A DNA stretch of 46,643 nt from an uncultured Prevotellaceae bacterium. Its GTDB lineage: Bacteria; Bacteroidota; Bacteroidia; Bacteroidales; Bacteroidaceae. This document shows, piece after piece, positions 17,071-29,469 of the stretch. Numbering within the stretch: position 1 is the stretch's first letter; each line of letters begins with the position of its first letter. The stretch is taken from assembly GCA_947304115.1 (NCBI GenBank), contig CAMZAE010000013.1:1-46643 (forward strand), read 5' to 3'. A program made the position numbers and the translations under genes. The notes beneath the pieces were generated by a model that was not told where the DNA came from, searched no databases, and was given only the letters and a program-made list of their open reading frames with translations.

Positions 17071-18215
17071 GCAAATACCGCCCTGCGCTTGTGGATGGTG
17101 CAATCGAGGTTCTTCCACTGCATCTGGCTTGCCATGTTGTCTTCAAGCTGCGGGTGCGACTCTGCCCATTCGTAGCCTTGGCTGATGCCTTGCGGTATGA
17201 GGTCGGCAAAGAAGAGGGCGTTTGCGCCCTTGTCCTGATATTCGGGCAGGACACCCACCAAAAGCATATCAAGAATCTGGTGTTTCTTCCTGAGCCACAG
17301 CTCGCGGGCGATGTGCCGCCACCCGAAAGGAAAGAGCCTGGCCCTGGCTTTCTGCACAGCCCGGCTTAGGCTTGGCACACAGACACCAACGCCAATGATT
17401 TCACCCTCCTTGTTCTCCACGACAGTGAGGAAATGGCGGTCGAGCAATAGCATAAAGCGTTTAGCATACCACTCCATCTGTTGCCCGTCGAGTTCGCTGT
17501 AGCCGTAGAGGTCGGCGTATGCACGGTTGATGACACCAAGCATTTTCTGCACGTATCCGTTTTCCTTTATTTCACGCTTGTTGCGGAAATGGCGCACACG
17601 GAAGCCATAACGCTCCTGCGCTATCTGTGCCACACGGAAATACTTGGCGTTGTTTGCCTCATGCCCTTCCTTGGGAATAAACACCTTGCGCTCTACCCAG
17701 CCCGTCTCCCGCTCGAAGCCCAAGCGAGCCAGATGTTCGGGATAGTAGGGATAGTTATAGATGGTGCAGAGCGTGGAAAGCTGGTCGAAGCCTTCGGTAA
17801 GCATTCCCTCGGGATCCATGTCGGTAAAGCCAAGCGGCCCCACCATGCGTTTCATGCCCTTCTCCCTACCCCACTGAGCGACGGCATCTAACAAGGCGCG
17901 GCTCACATCAAGGTCGTCAATGAAGTCTATCCATCCGAAGCGCACATCCTGACGGCCCCAATGCTCGTTGGCACGGGTATTGACGATGGCAGCCACACGT
18001 CCCACTATCCGACCTTCCCTGCGAGCCAGGAAGAAGGCCGCCTCACAAAAGCGGAAGGCAGGATTGCGGCGCGCGTCGAGCGTCTCAAGCGTATCCTCAA
18101 GCAAATCGGGCACAGCATACGGGCAATCCTTGTAGAGATTGTAGTTGAAGCGGACGAAGGCCCGCATGTCCTTTGCTGTGCTCACCTGACTGATGGTTAC
18201 TGTGCTCTCTGCCAT
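17022..18215 (-). CDS. GNAT-like N-acetyltransferase family protein
   Basis: 397 aa from MAESTVTISQVST (18215); the frame is open to 18251 but the upstream part overlaps a promoter-like sequence. It has the layout of the large acyltransferase-like proteins conserved in Bacteroidetes: an N-terminal segment VRFNYNLYKDCPYAVPDLLEDT, then FFLARREGRIVGRVAAIVN (a GNAT acetyl-CoA-binding strand-loop), GWIDFIDD, MVGPLGFTDMDPEGML, and a second GNAT-like half (FLTVVENKEGEIIGVGV ... MLLVGVLPEYQDKGANALFF). Substrate unknown. The C-terminal tail is encoded by the degenerate repeat at 17000-17070, so its true family end is probably near HKRRAVFAKEI. Confidence 0.75.
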   Translation of the reverse strand: MAESTVTISQVSTAKDMRAFVRFNYNLYKDCPYAVPDLLEDTLETLDARRNPAFRFCEAAFFLARREGRIVGRVAAIVNTRANEHWGRQDVRFGWIDFIDDLDVSRALLDAVAQWGREKGMKRMVGPLGFTDMDPEGMLTEGFDQLSTLCTIYNYPYYPEHLARLGFERETGWVERKVFIPKEGHEANNAKYFRVAQIAQERYGFRVRHFRNKREIKENGYVQKMLGVINRAYADLYGYSELDGQQMEWYAKRFMLLLDRHFLTVVENKEGEIIGVGVCVPSLSRAVQKARARLFPFGWRHIARELWLRKKHQILDMLLVGVLPEYQDKGANALFFADLIPQGISQGYEWAESHPQLEDNMASQMQWKNLDCTIHKRRAVFAKEIKEVKKDNEVKGS

Positions 18216-18248
18216 GCTTTTATATACTTTTACGGCATAAATATCGTG

Positions 18249-18256
18249 CAAAAGTA
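18249..18256 (-). promoter_or_regulatory. -7 promoter element for the GNAT gene
   Basis: TACTTTTG on the minus strand 33 nt before the ATG at 18215. The -33 element is poor. Confidence 0.45.
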
Positions 18257-18330
18257 ATCATTTTTGTTCAGTTTCCTGCGCTTAACGGGCAAAAATCTTC
18301 AAAAAAACAACATTATTTAAGTTTACACTC

Positions 18331-22392
<4,062 letters not shown>

Positions 22393-22402
22393 CTAATAAT
22401 GT

Positions 22403-23317
22403 CTATGAATAACTAATATAATTTTCTTTGCTTCTGCAGGTCTCTTTGGCAAAACGGCAGGCTGTGGCAATAAGGCGTTGCCAAGCATCACGGCCAAGGG
22501 TGGGAAGTTCTTCCGGCATGATATCGTCCCAAATAAGGGCACAGGCAAAGCCAGCATTGAAGCTATCACCTGCCCCCACTGTGCTCACGACATCATTAAT
22601 GGATGGCGCCTGAAATTCATGGCAGTCCGTCGGAGTGCACACTATGATTTGCTTTGCACCTGCTGTGCAGATGAAAACCCTGCAATAGGGGCTGATATAC
22701 ATATTATATATATCGCGCGCGCCGCGCGAAGAGAACATCACCTCTAAATCATCGGCACTGCAGCGAACAATGGTGCTTTGTCGGAAGTTCTGCTGTATGA
22801 CGGGAGTCAACGCCTCCAATTCGTCACTATGATTGCTACGGAAGTTAATATCATAATAAACAATGGCATTCGCTTGGTCTGCATTTTCCAGCATCTGCTT
22901 GATGAGCGGCCTCATGCCAGTACACGCAGCATAGTAGGAGCCATAAAGCATCACATCACCCTTTGACATTTCAGGCAACGTCCACGAGGAAGCTACATGC
23001 GGCGGCTCCTTGTAAAAAGAATAAGTGGCATCGCCATTCTCTCCGAGGAAAGCCAGACTGATGGCACTTTTCTCACCCTGCCTTAATTGAAAATGCTCTG
23101 TGCCTACACCGTTAGAGCGCAAGAAGTCCAGCGTCTGCCGCCCCACATTGTCTGCACCGGTATAGCCTACAAACGTACACGGCACACCAGATCGCCCCAC
23201 GCTGATGATGCTGTTGAAACTGCTACCGCCATGCACTGCCGCCTCGGGCTGTCCATTGCGAAAAAGGATGTCAAGGATGGTCTCGCCCACCCCAACTACT
23301 TTCCTCGTGTTTTCCAT
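22403..23317 (-). CDS. PfkB-family carbohydrate kinase
   Basis: 304 aa sugar kinase of the ribokinase/PfkB family. Visible are the N-terminal GVGETILDILF, the di-Gly HGGSSFNSIISVGRSG substrate motif, YTGADNVGRQTLDFL, and the C-terminal signature STVGAGDSFNAGFACALI with the catalytic Asp in GAGDS. Most similar in feel to fructokinase-like members; the substrate cannot be fixed from sequence. It lies upstream of, and close to, the beta-galactosidase, and downstream of a sialidase, so it probably phosphorylates a sugar released from glycans. An AT-rich then CG-alternating stretch (about 22697-22726) encodes RGARDIYNMYI in a variable loop and may be a short dispersed repeat. Confidence 0.88.
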   Translation of the reverse strand: MENTRKVVGVGETILDILFRNGQPEAAVHGGSSFNSIISVGRSGVPCTFVGYTGADNVGRQTLDFLRSNGVGTEHFQLRQGEKSAISLAFLGENGDATYSFYKEPPHVASSWTLPEMSKGDVMLYGSYYAACTGMRPLIKQMLENADQANAIVYYDINFRSNHSDELEALTPVIQQNFRQSTIVRCSADDLEVMFSSRGARDIYNMYISPYCRVFICTAGAKQIIVCTPTDCHEFQAPSINDVVSTVGAGDSFNAGFACALIWDDIMPEELPTLGRDAWQRLIATACRFAKETCRSKENYISYS

Positions 23318-23336
23318 TAACTATACTTACAGAGCA

Positions 23337-23366
23337 CAAATATACGAAAAAAACACTATTCACAAA
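23337..23366 (-). promoter_or_regulatory. Promoter of the kinase/beta-galactosidase operon
   Basis: Minus strand: TTTG at 23366-23363, 18-nt spacer, TATATTTG at 23344-23337, 20 nt before the kinase ATG. It lies in the 82-nt gap after the sialidase stop. Confidence 0.7.
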
Positions 23367-23399
23367 AAAGTCAATGCACTTTTCTCCTCTGTGGGCAAA

Positions 23400-24776
23400 T
23401 TATCTGACAGTTCCGTCCGTTGCTTGCTTTAGTGTGAGAGGAACATAAACCATATTGTAGATGTAGGGTTCCTCTTCATAGAAGAAGGCTATGCGCCCAT
23501 CCTTCTGCAGGCACATGGTGGAATAGGCAGAACGTTTGTGGCTGACCTGTAAGCCTTCTTTCCATCCCTCGGCAAAGGTGGCGGAAGTATAGCTCTTGCC
23601 CTCCTCCAAGACCTTATAGAAGATGGTCACGTCGGCTCGTGTGTCGGCCTTCGGAAGGCTTTGCAGAGCGACATAGCAAAGCTTGCCATCGGAAATGCGG
23701 CGGCCACGGACGATGAGTATTTCACCATTACAGCTATTGGCACCGACCTTGATGCCTGTCGGAACATCGTGGCTGTTGACGGGTTTGTCCCATGAACCTT
23801 CCGTTTTGCTACCTTCGGCAAAAGTCCAGATGTTGAATGTGCGGCCATACCATTTCCTGCCACTCAGGACAATCTGGCCGCTGGGCAGTTCCTCCACCTT
23901 CGGCTCGTCACTGTCTGGAGCCGGTTGGAATGCGGGATTGCCACCCAACAACTGCCAAGTCGTGCCCATGTCATCGCTATAGACGACGTATGCACCCTTC
24001 AATCCTGTGCCTCTAAGCAGCAAGGAAGCATATAGGCGATAGTATTTGCCTACCTTCGTGATGCGGCTTTGCAGTATTTTACCACTTCCGAAGAAGCCCG
24101 CCCAAGCAAAAACACCCGTTCCATCGTCGTCCTTGCCTGTCTGGAACAATGCTCCCTCCTTACCCCAGAACTGCATCGTAATGTCTTCCGGCGCACTCCA
24201 GGTGTGTCCGCCGTCTGTGGTTATCTGCCTTGCTATGAAGGGCCGATTGGTAGCAGTGGCGTATGGATAGATACATTTCCCACTGACAGTAATAAGGACT
24301 CCGCGTTTGCTTTCGCGGTCAAAGCACAAGGCTGGGTCGCCAAAGCCTACGCCAAAGACATTCTCATTCCCACCCATTCCATCGGCTATTTTGGTTTCAG
24401 GCGACCACGTCCTTCCGTTGTTCTTTGAGATGCGCATTACCTGATCGACCTCTCCAAAACCGATATCGAAGCCACAGACACGATAATCATAGACAGCCAC
24501 CAACTCCCCTTTGCGGTTCTTGGCAATGGCGGGTATGCGATAGACGTCACGTGTACTGTCGTTGCTGTTGGCCAGGATTTGCACTCCGTCAAGCGGCTGG
24601 TCCTGAGCCAGAACATTCAACGGCATAAGCAGAAGCAGAAAGAGGAGCTTCGCACAGCAATCCTTGTTGCCGCAATCGCAACAACTGCACTTGTTACCCC
24701 CATGAAGATAACGGTAAATAACGAAAGCCGCCACAACCAACACAGCGGCAAGAAGGATGATACTTTGTGTGTTCAT
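23400..24776 (-). CDS. FeoB-associated Cys-rich membrane peptide fused in frame to a GH33-type sialidase
   Basis: 458 aa in two parts. Residues 1-40 are a membrane helix followed by a cysteine cluster (C30, C32, C33, C35, C40), the form of the small FeoB-associated Cys-rich protein usually encoded just after feoB, and feoB does end 24 nt upstream. Residues 41-57 (CAKLLFLLLLMPLNVLAQ) look like the signal peptide of a secreted enzyme lacking its own start. The rest is a sialidase: YRIPAIAK (79-86, the F/YRIP motif) and Asp boxes SKNNGRTWS, TDGGHTWS and SDDMGTTW, with the six-bladed propeller pattern. It should release terminal sialic acid. No ATG, GTG or TTG start was seen between the two parts. 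The fusion would place a secreted hydrolase behind the feo promoter. Whether the signal peptide is still used is open. Confidence 0.82.
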   Translation of the reverse strand: MNTQSIILLAAVLVVAAFVIYRYLHGGNKCSCCDCGNKDCCAKLLFLLLLMPLNVLAQDQPLDGVQILANSNDSTRDVYRIPAIAKNRKGELVAVYDYRVCGFDIGFGEVDQVMRISKNNGRTWSPETKIADGMGGNENVFGVGFGDPALCFDRESKRGVLITVSGKCIYPYATATNRPFIARQITTDGGHTWSAPEDITMQFWGKEGALFQTGKDDDGTGVFAWAGFFGSGKILQSRITKVGKYYRLYASLLLRGTGLKGAYVVYSDDMGTTWQLLGGNPAFQPAPDSDEPKVEELPSGQIVLSGRKWYGRTFNIWTFAEGSKTEGSWDKPVNSHDVPTGIKVGANSCNGEILIVRGRRISDGKLCYVALQSLPKADTRADVTIFYKVLEEGKSYTSATFAEGWKEGLQVSHKRSAYSTMCLQKDGRIAFFYEEEPYIYNMVYVPLTLKQATDGTVR

Positions 24777-24800
24777 AGTATAATTTTTAATTCTTCATTC

Positions 24801-27179
24801 TTAATTTACTATCAGGTGTACGAAGAATGCCACAACCCAGGCGATGCAGCACTGCCCCACCATGATGAACAGCATCCAACGGGTACCAAGCTCACGACGA
24901 ATGGTTGCCATCGTTGCCATGCAAGGGGTATAGAGCAAGCAGAAGACAAGCAGCGTGTAAGCTACACCTGGCGTAAAGACATCCGTCATGGGCACACCCG
25001 CAAAGAGCGTGCTGAGTGTGCTCACTACCGTTTCCTTCGCCAACACGCCGCTGACGAGCGATGTCACGACACGCCAGTCGCCGCAGCCAAGCGGCTCGAA
25101 GATAGGGGCTACAAGGCTTGAAATCTGTGCCAACATGCTTTGCGAAGCCGCTGTGTCAGCCACCATCTGTAAACGGAAATCGAAGGTTTGCAAAAACCAA
25201 ATGACGATGCTTGCAAGGAAGATGACCGTGAAGGCCCGGAAAAGGAAGTCTCTGGCTTTGTCCCACAGCAAATGCCATACGTTCATCATGGCTGGCATCC
25301 GATAGTTGGGCAGTTCCATGACAAAGGGCACAGCTTCACCTCGGAACAAGGTGTGCTTCAAGAAAAGCGAAACGATTATAGCCATTAAAATGCCTATCAC
25401 ATAGAGCGACATCATCACCCACGCCGCCTTTCTCGGAAAGAAAGCCGCGGCAAAGAATGCATAGATGGGAATCTTTGCCGTGCAGGACATGAAGGGCGTA
25501 AGCAGAATGGTTAGCCTGCGGTCGCGCTCACTGGGAAGTGTACGGCTTGCCATAATGCCTGGTACCGAGCAGCCAAACCCAATGAGCAAAGGCACTATGC
25601 TGCGACCGGAAAGTCCCAAGCCTCTGAGCAGTTTGTCCATCACAAAGGCGATACGAGCCATGTAGCCTGTATCCTCAAGCATACTGAGGAAGAAAAACAG
25701 GCACACAATAAGCGGAAGGAAAACAAGCACGGTGCCGACACCGGAATAGATGCCGTCAATGATAAGCGAATGTATGGGCGGTGCTATATTCCACTGCGTC
25801 AGGAGTTCGTCGGAAAAAGCGGTAAAGTGGTCGATGCCCATTTGAAAGAGGTCTTGAAGCCAAGCGCCTATCGTATTGAAAGTAAGATAAAAGACCGCAC
25901 CCATAATGAGCAGGAAGGCAGGGATGGCCGTGTAACGGCCTGTCAGGACCTTGTCGATGCAGATGCTTCGCAGATGCTCATTGCTCTCTTCGGGACGCAC
26001 GACGGTCTGCTGGCAGACCTGCAGAATGAAACGGAAGCGCATGTCAGCAAGTGCGGCACAGCGGTCGAGACCGCGCTCCTCCTCCATTTGGCGGATGATG
26101 TGCTCGATGGTTTCGCGCTCGTTCTGCGTCAGTTTTAGGGCTTCGGTCGCAAATTTGTCACCTTCTATCAATTTGCTTGCAGCAAAGCGGACAGGGATGT
26201 CGGCGGCTTGGGCGTGGTCCTCAATAAAGTGCATGATGGCATGAAGGCAACGATGTACGGCACCACCTTGTTCCGTGGGGCTACAGAAGTCCTGACGCGC
26301 CGGACCCTCTTTGTAGCGGGCCACATGAATGGCATGGTGCACCACCTCGTCCACGCCCTCGTTCTTCATAGCGCTGATGGGGATGACGGGAATGCCGAGC
26401 AACTTTTCCATTCGGTTGATACGCACCGTTCCGCCATTGGCTTCCACCTCGTCCATCATATTAAGCGCCAGCACCATTGGGATGCCAAGCTCCATCAGTT
26501 GCATGGTGAGATAGAGGTTGCGCTCTATGTTTGTGGCATCAACGATATTGATGATGCCGCTCGGCTTGTTCTCAAGGATAAAACGTCGGCTGATGACCTC
26601 CTCGCTCGTGTATGGACTCAAACTGTAGATACCTGGCAGGTCGGTAACGATAGCATCGGGATGACCTTTGACGATGCCGTCTTTGCGGTCAATGGTAACA
26701 CCGGGGAAGTTACCAACATGCTGCTTGCTGCCTGTCAATTGATTGAAAAGCGTTGTCTTTCCGCTGTTCTGATTGCCAACAAGGGCAAAATAGAGATGGC
26801 CTTTTATTGCCGATGAAACGGGGTGAAATACGTCCTCTTCATGGTAGCGGCCTTCCTCACCGAAGCCAGGATGCAGCACACCTCCAACCTCCCCCCAAGG
26901 AGGGAGGCTTTCTTTGTCGCGCCGCTTTCTCCCCTCCTCCTCGGGGGTGTGGCTGGGGGAGGGGGCTATTTCAATCTGCTCCGCGTCCGCGAGCCTCAAG
27001 GTCAGTTCGTAGCCATGAATGCGAAGTTCCATCGGGTCTCCCAAAGGTGCGAACTTCTGCAGCGTAACCTGTGTTCCAGGTATCATTCCCATGTCAAGGA
27101 AGTGTTGCCGAAGTGCGCCCTCGCCTCCTACCTTGAGGATAGTTGCCGACTGGCCTTTATTGAGTTCTCTTAGCGTCAT
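24801..27179 (-). CDS. feoB: Ferrous iron transporter, FeoA-FeoB fusion
   Basis: 792 aa, imports Fe2+ across the inner membrane. Residues 1-72 are FeoA (SH3-like; LGxP-type turn in GMIPGTQVTL). A linker of about 50 residues follows, then the FeoB G domain with GNQNSGKTTLF (135-145), FPGVTIDRK, DLPGIYSL (180-187) and NMMDE. The C-terminal half is the membrane domain (SGRSIVPLLIGFGCSVPGIMASRT, the Cys-Pro-Gly gate motif, and GVLAKETVVSTL). Fusion of FeoA and FeoB is usual in Bacteroidetes. The linker is unusual: residues 73-105 (PSPSHTPEEEGRKRRDKE, SLPPWGEVGG) come from an inverted pair of palindromic repeats at 26880-26968. A promoter lies 30 nt upstream; no Fur site was identified by eye. Confidence 0.93.
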   Translation of the reverse strand: MTLRELNKGQSATILKVGGEGALRQHFLDMGMIPGTQVTLQKFAPLGDPMELRIHGYELTLRLADAEQIEIAPSPSHTPEEEGRKRRDKESLPPWGEVGGVLHPGFGEEGRYHEEDVFHPVSSAIKGHLYFALVGNQNSGKTTLFNQLTGSKQHVGNFPGVTIDRKDGIVKGHPDAIVTDLPGIYSLSPYTSEEVISRRFILENKPSGIINIVDATNIERNLYLTMQLMELGIPMVLALNMMDEVEANGGTVRINRMEKLLGIPVIPISAMKNEGVDEVVHHAIHVARYKEGPARQDFCSPTEQGGAVHRCLHAIMHFIEDHAQAADIPVRFAASKLIEGDKFATEALKLTQNERETIEHIIRQMEEERGLDRCAALADMRFRFILQVCQQTVVRPEESNEHLRSICIDKVLTGRYTAIPAFLLIMGAVFYLTFNTIGAWLQDLFQMGIDHFTAFSDELLTQWNIAPPIHSLIIDGIYSGVGTVLVFLPLIVCLFFFLSMLEDTGYMARIAFVMDKLLRGLGLSGRSIVPLLIGFGCSVPGIMASRTLPSERDRRLTILLTPFMSCTAKIPIYAFFAAAFFPRKAAWVMMSLYVIGILMAIIVSLFLKHTLFRGEAVPFVMELPNYRMPAMMNVWHLLWDKARDFLFRAFTVIFLASIVIWFLQTFDFRLQMVADTAASQSMLAQISSLVAPIFEPLGCGDWRVVTSLVSGVLAKETVVSTLSTLFAGVPMTDVFTPGVAYTLLVFCLLYTPCMATMATIRRELGTRWMLFIMVGQCCIAWVVAFFVHLIVN
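26880..26968. repeat. Inverted pair of palindromic units inside the feoAB linker
   Basis: Left unit about 26880-26911 (AACCTCCCCCCAAGGAGGGAGG) and right unit about 26930-26968 (CTCCCCTCCTCCTCGGGGG, then GGGGGAGGGGGC) are inverted with 18 nt between them. It has the same plan as the cassette at 14617-14916 but with almost no interior. The whole insert is in frame. Confidence 0.8.
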
Positions 27180-27208
27180 CTTGTCTGACTTATGACCTTT
27201 TTGCTTTG

Positions 27209-27239
27209 CAAATATATAAAAAAAGAAGCATATCGCAAA
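27209..27239 (-). promoter_or_regulatory. Promoter of feoAB
   Basis: Minus strand: TTTG at 27239-27236, 19-nt spacer, TATATTTG at 27216-27209; ATG at 27179. The -33 element falls inside the loop of the terminator of the upstream flotillin operon. Confidence 0.75.
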
Positions 27240-27251
27240 CAGCCATATGCT
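27218..27251 (-). terminator. Terminator of the NfeD/flotillin operon
   Basis: AGCATAT / ATATGCT stem with an 11-nt loop, followed on the minus strand by CTTTTTTT. It lies 40 nt after the flotillin stop codon. Confidence 0.6.
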
Positions 27252-27290
27252 CCTTAATAATAAAATTACCTAAAAATGATGAAGCCGTAC

Positions 27291-28676
27291 CTATTCTTCA
27301 TCCTTGACAGGTTCCTCTGGTGTCTCTTCTTTCTTCTTAGCAAGATATTCTGGCAGAGCCATACCTGCCTGGTCGAAGAGTTCTGCAAGAGGAGGCACGC
27401 TCTTCATCAACCCGGCGAGGAAGTTGGCAGTACTTGTCTTGCCGTCGCCGGCTCCACCGCCATTGTCCCAAACTGTCACCTTGTCGATGTTGATGCCCTT
27501 GATGGCCTCGACTTGTGTCTTCACCAGTTCGGGGAGTTTCTCCAAGAGCAACAGGGTGTAAGCCTTCGTCGCGTCGCCTCCGGCTGCCTGTATCATCTTG
27601 TCGTAGCCTTCGGCCTGCTTGGTCAGGATTTGGAAGAGGCCTTTTGCCTCGGCCTCCATCTTGGCATAGATGGCATCTGCCTCACCCTTGGCATTGACGC
27701 GCTTCTGCTCAGCCTCAGCCTCGGCCTCGATGACAATACGCTTCTTCTCTATCTCCTGTGCCACGATGACATTGGCCTGCTGGCTGGCACGCTCCCGCTC
27801 GGCACGGGCATTTTCGGCCTTCTGCTCTGCGGCGTAAGCCTCTTCGAGAGCCTGGGCACTGGCAACCTTCTCGGCTGCGGTAGCCTTACGCTGAGCCTCG
27901 GCCTCGCGTTCACGGCGGACAGCATCGGAGTTGGCAATCGCTATCTTGGCTTCGTTCTCACCCTTCACAGCCTCTGCATTGGCAGCAGCAGTACGGATAC
28001 GTGTCTCGCGGACAGCCTCTGCCTTACCAATCTCACCCATCTTCTCTTGCTCTGCCACGCGCACCTTGGCCTCGTTGATGGCCTTGGCTGCGGCTTCCTG
28101 TCCGAGTGCCTCGATGTAGCCGCTCTCGTCCTTGATGTCGGTCACATTCACGTTGATAAGCTTCAAACCTATCTTCTTGAGTTCTACCTCCACGTTAGCG
28201 GTAATGGCCTCAAGGAACTTGTCGCGGTCGGAGTTAAGCTCTTCTATGCTCATGGTGGCAATAACCAGACGCAATTGGCCGAAGAGGATGTCGCGGGCCA
28301 TCTCCTGAATCTGGTTGGCACTCTGACCAAGGAGACGCTCGGCGGCGGCGTTCATATATTCGGGGTCGGTGCTGATGCCGACGGTGAAGCGGCAAGGCAC
28401 ATCCACGCGGATGTTTTGGCGGGAAAGGGCATTGGTCAGGTTGGCATCAATGCCGATGGGCGTAAGGCTCATGTAGGCATAGTCCTGAATAACAGGCCAG
28501 ACGAAAGCACCGCCTCCATGAACACAATTGGCAGATTTCTTGGCACCGTTGCCACTACCATAGATGACAAGAATTTTGTCTGCCGGGCACTTCCTGTAGC
28601 GATTGGCAAGGAAGGCGACAATTGCGACGAACAGAATGGCGCCCACCACAATTAGAGTTAAGGGATCTTCAAACAT
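27291..28676 (-). CDS. Flotillin-like SPFH-domain membrane protein
   Basis: 461 aa. N-terminal membrane helix (LIVVGAILFVAIVAFLANRY), SPFH/band 7 domain (about 30-200: DKILVIYGSG ... PVIQDYAYMSL ... VDVPCRFTVGI ... LINVNVTDI) and a long Ala/Glu-rich coiled coil (about 210-350, many EAEA and AEAE repeats) as in flotillins. A Gly-rich stretch and an acidic Pro/Glu tail end the protein. Flotillins form oligomeric membrane scaffolds that organise lipid microdomains and signalling. The preceding gene encodes an NfeD-like protein, the standard partner, and the two are separated by 41 nt with no promoter seen between them. Confidence 0.92.
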   Translation of the reverse strand: MFEDPLTLIVVGAILFVAIVAFLANRYRKCPADKILVIYGSGNGAKKSANCVHGGGAFVWPVIQDYAYMSLTPIGIDANLTNALSRQNIRVDVPCRFTVGISTDPEYMNAAAERLLGQSANQIQEMARDILFGQLRLVIATMSIEELNSDRDKFLEAITANVEVELKKIGLKLINVNVTDIKDESGYIEALGQEAAAKAINEAKVRVAEQEKMGEIGKAEAVRETRIRTAAANAEAVKGENEAKIAIANSDAVRREREAEAQRKATAAEKVASAQALEEAYAAEQKAENARAERERASQQANVIVAQEIEKKRIVIEAEAEAEQKRVNAKGEADAIYAKMEAEAKGLFQILTKQAEGYDKMIQAAGGDATKAYTLLLLEKLPELVKTQVEAIKGINIDKVTVWDNGGGAGDGKTSTANFLAGLMKSVPPLAELFDQAGMALPEYLAKKKEETPEEPVKDEE

Positions 28677-28717
28677 AATGAATTCTGTTTTATAGTTATT
28701 TCGTATTGACTTTCTGT

Positions 28718-29320
28718 TTATGCGGGTTCTACCTCAAGCACTTTCTTGTCTATGACGCGCAGCACGCGCACCTTGGTGCCAGAAGATATCTGCGCTCCTG
28801 CTGTACGGGCATCCAGTTCCTGCACAGAGCCGTTGAAACTGATTTGCACCTTTCCCATGCCCTGCCTGTTTGCCGGAATGCGCAAATAGACATCACATAC
28901 CCTTCCAACAGAGTCATTGATGTCGAAGGCACCGTTGCTCTGCAACTTCATCATCTGGCGGAACAGGAACAGGAAGATGGCGACAAAAACACATCCCACC
29001 ATCACGGCTGCGGCACAAAGAAGGCCACGGTTTGGGATGGTGTTCCACAAGCTGACACCTGCCCAGCCGAATCCCAGCAGGAAGTAGAAGACGTTACGGA
29101 TAGAGAGCAAATGCATGGCACCTGCATGATCCAAACTGTCTGCATCCACATCGGTGTCGGCATCAAAGCTGGCATCCACATCGCCCGTATCCACGTCGCC
29201 TGTACCGATAAAGGACAGCATGGTCTGGATGAGCACAACAATAGAAGCGAAAATCGCAATTCCCCAGTACATCTTTAGGGCAGGATCTAATTGGTTGAAC
29301 CATTCTGACAGAACATTCAT
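28718..29320 (-). CDS. NfeD-like membrane protein, partner of flotillin
   Basis: 200 aa with three hydrophobic segments (MYWGIAIFASIVVLIQTMLSF, VFYFLLGFGWAGVSLW, LLCAAAVMVGCVFVAIFLFLF) and an aspartate-rich loop (DVDTGDVDASFDADTDVDAD) after the first. The C-terminal 70 residues are an OB-like fold (VGRVCDVYLRIPANRQGMGKVQISFNG ... GTKVRVLRVIDKKVLEVEP) typical of the cytoplasmic domain of NfeD proteins. NfeD and flotillin are often paired and thought to act together in membrane microdomains. The Asp-rich loop could bind divalent metal, but this is speculative. Confidence 0.85.
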   Translation of the reverse strand: MNVLSEWFNQLDPALKMYWGIAIFASIVVLIQTMLSFIGTGDVDTGDVDASFDADTDVDADSLDHAGAMHLLSIRNVFYFLLGFGWAGVSLWNTIPNRGLLCAAAVMVGCVFVAIFLFLFRQMMKLQSNGAFDINDSVGRVCDVYLRIPANRQGMGKVQISFNGSVQELDARTAGAQISSGTKVRVLRVIDKKVLEVEPA

Positions 29321-29359
29321 AAGCGTTTCGTTTTGTGTTTTTACATACTATCTATGCCA

Positions 29360-29367
29360 CAAAGATA
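29360..29367 (-). promoter_or_regulatory. -7 promoter element for the NfeD/flotillin operon
   Basis: TATCTTTG on the minus strand, 40 nt before the NfeD start. A TTTG lies 23 nt further up, slightly too far for the usual spacing. Confidence 0.5.
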
Positions 29368-29430
29368 CGCTTTTTTGCGTTATTATTATACAAAACGCGG
29401 CATGTATGCTTGGTTTTTATATCTTTTTTG

Positions 29431-29438
29431 TATGTTTG
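29431..29438 (+). promoter_or_regulatory. -7 promoter element for the Nudix gene
   Basis: TATGTTTG with a weak TTGG 17 nt upstream. The distance favours the ATG at 29470 over the one at 29449, which would leave almost no leader. Confidence 0.5.
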
Positions 29439-29469
29439 CAAATCAAAAATGACAAAAAGCACAAGTAGT

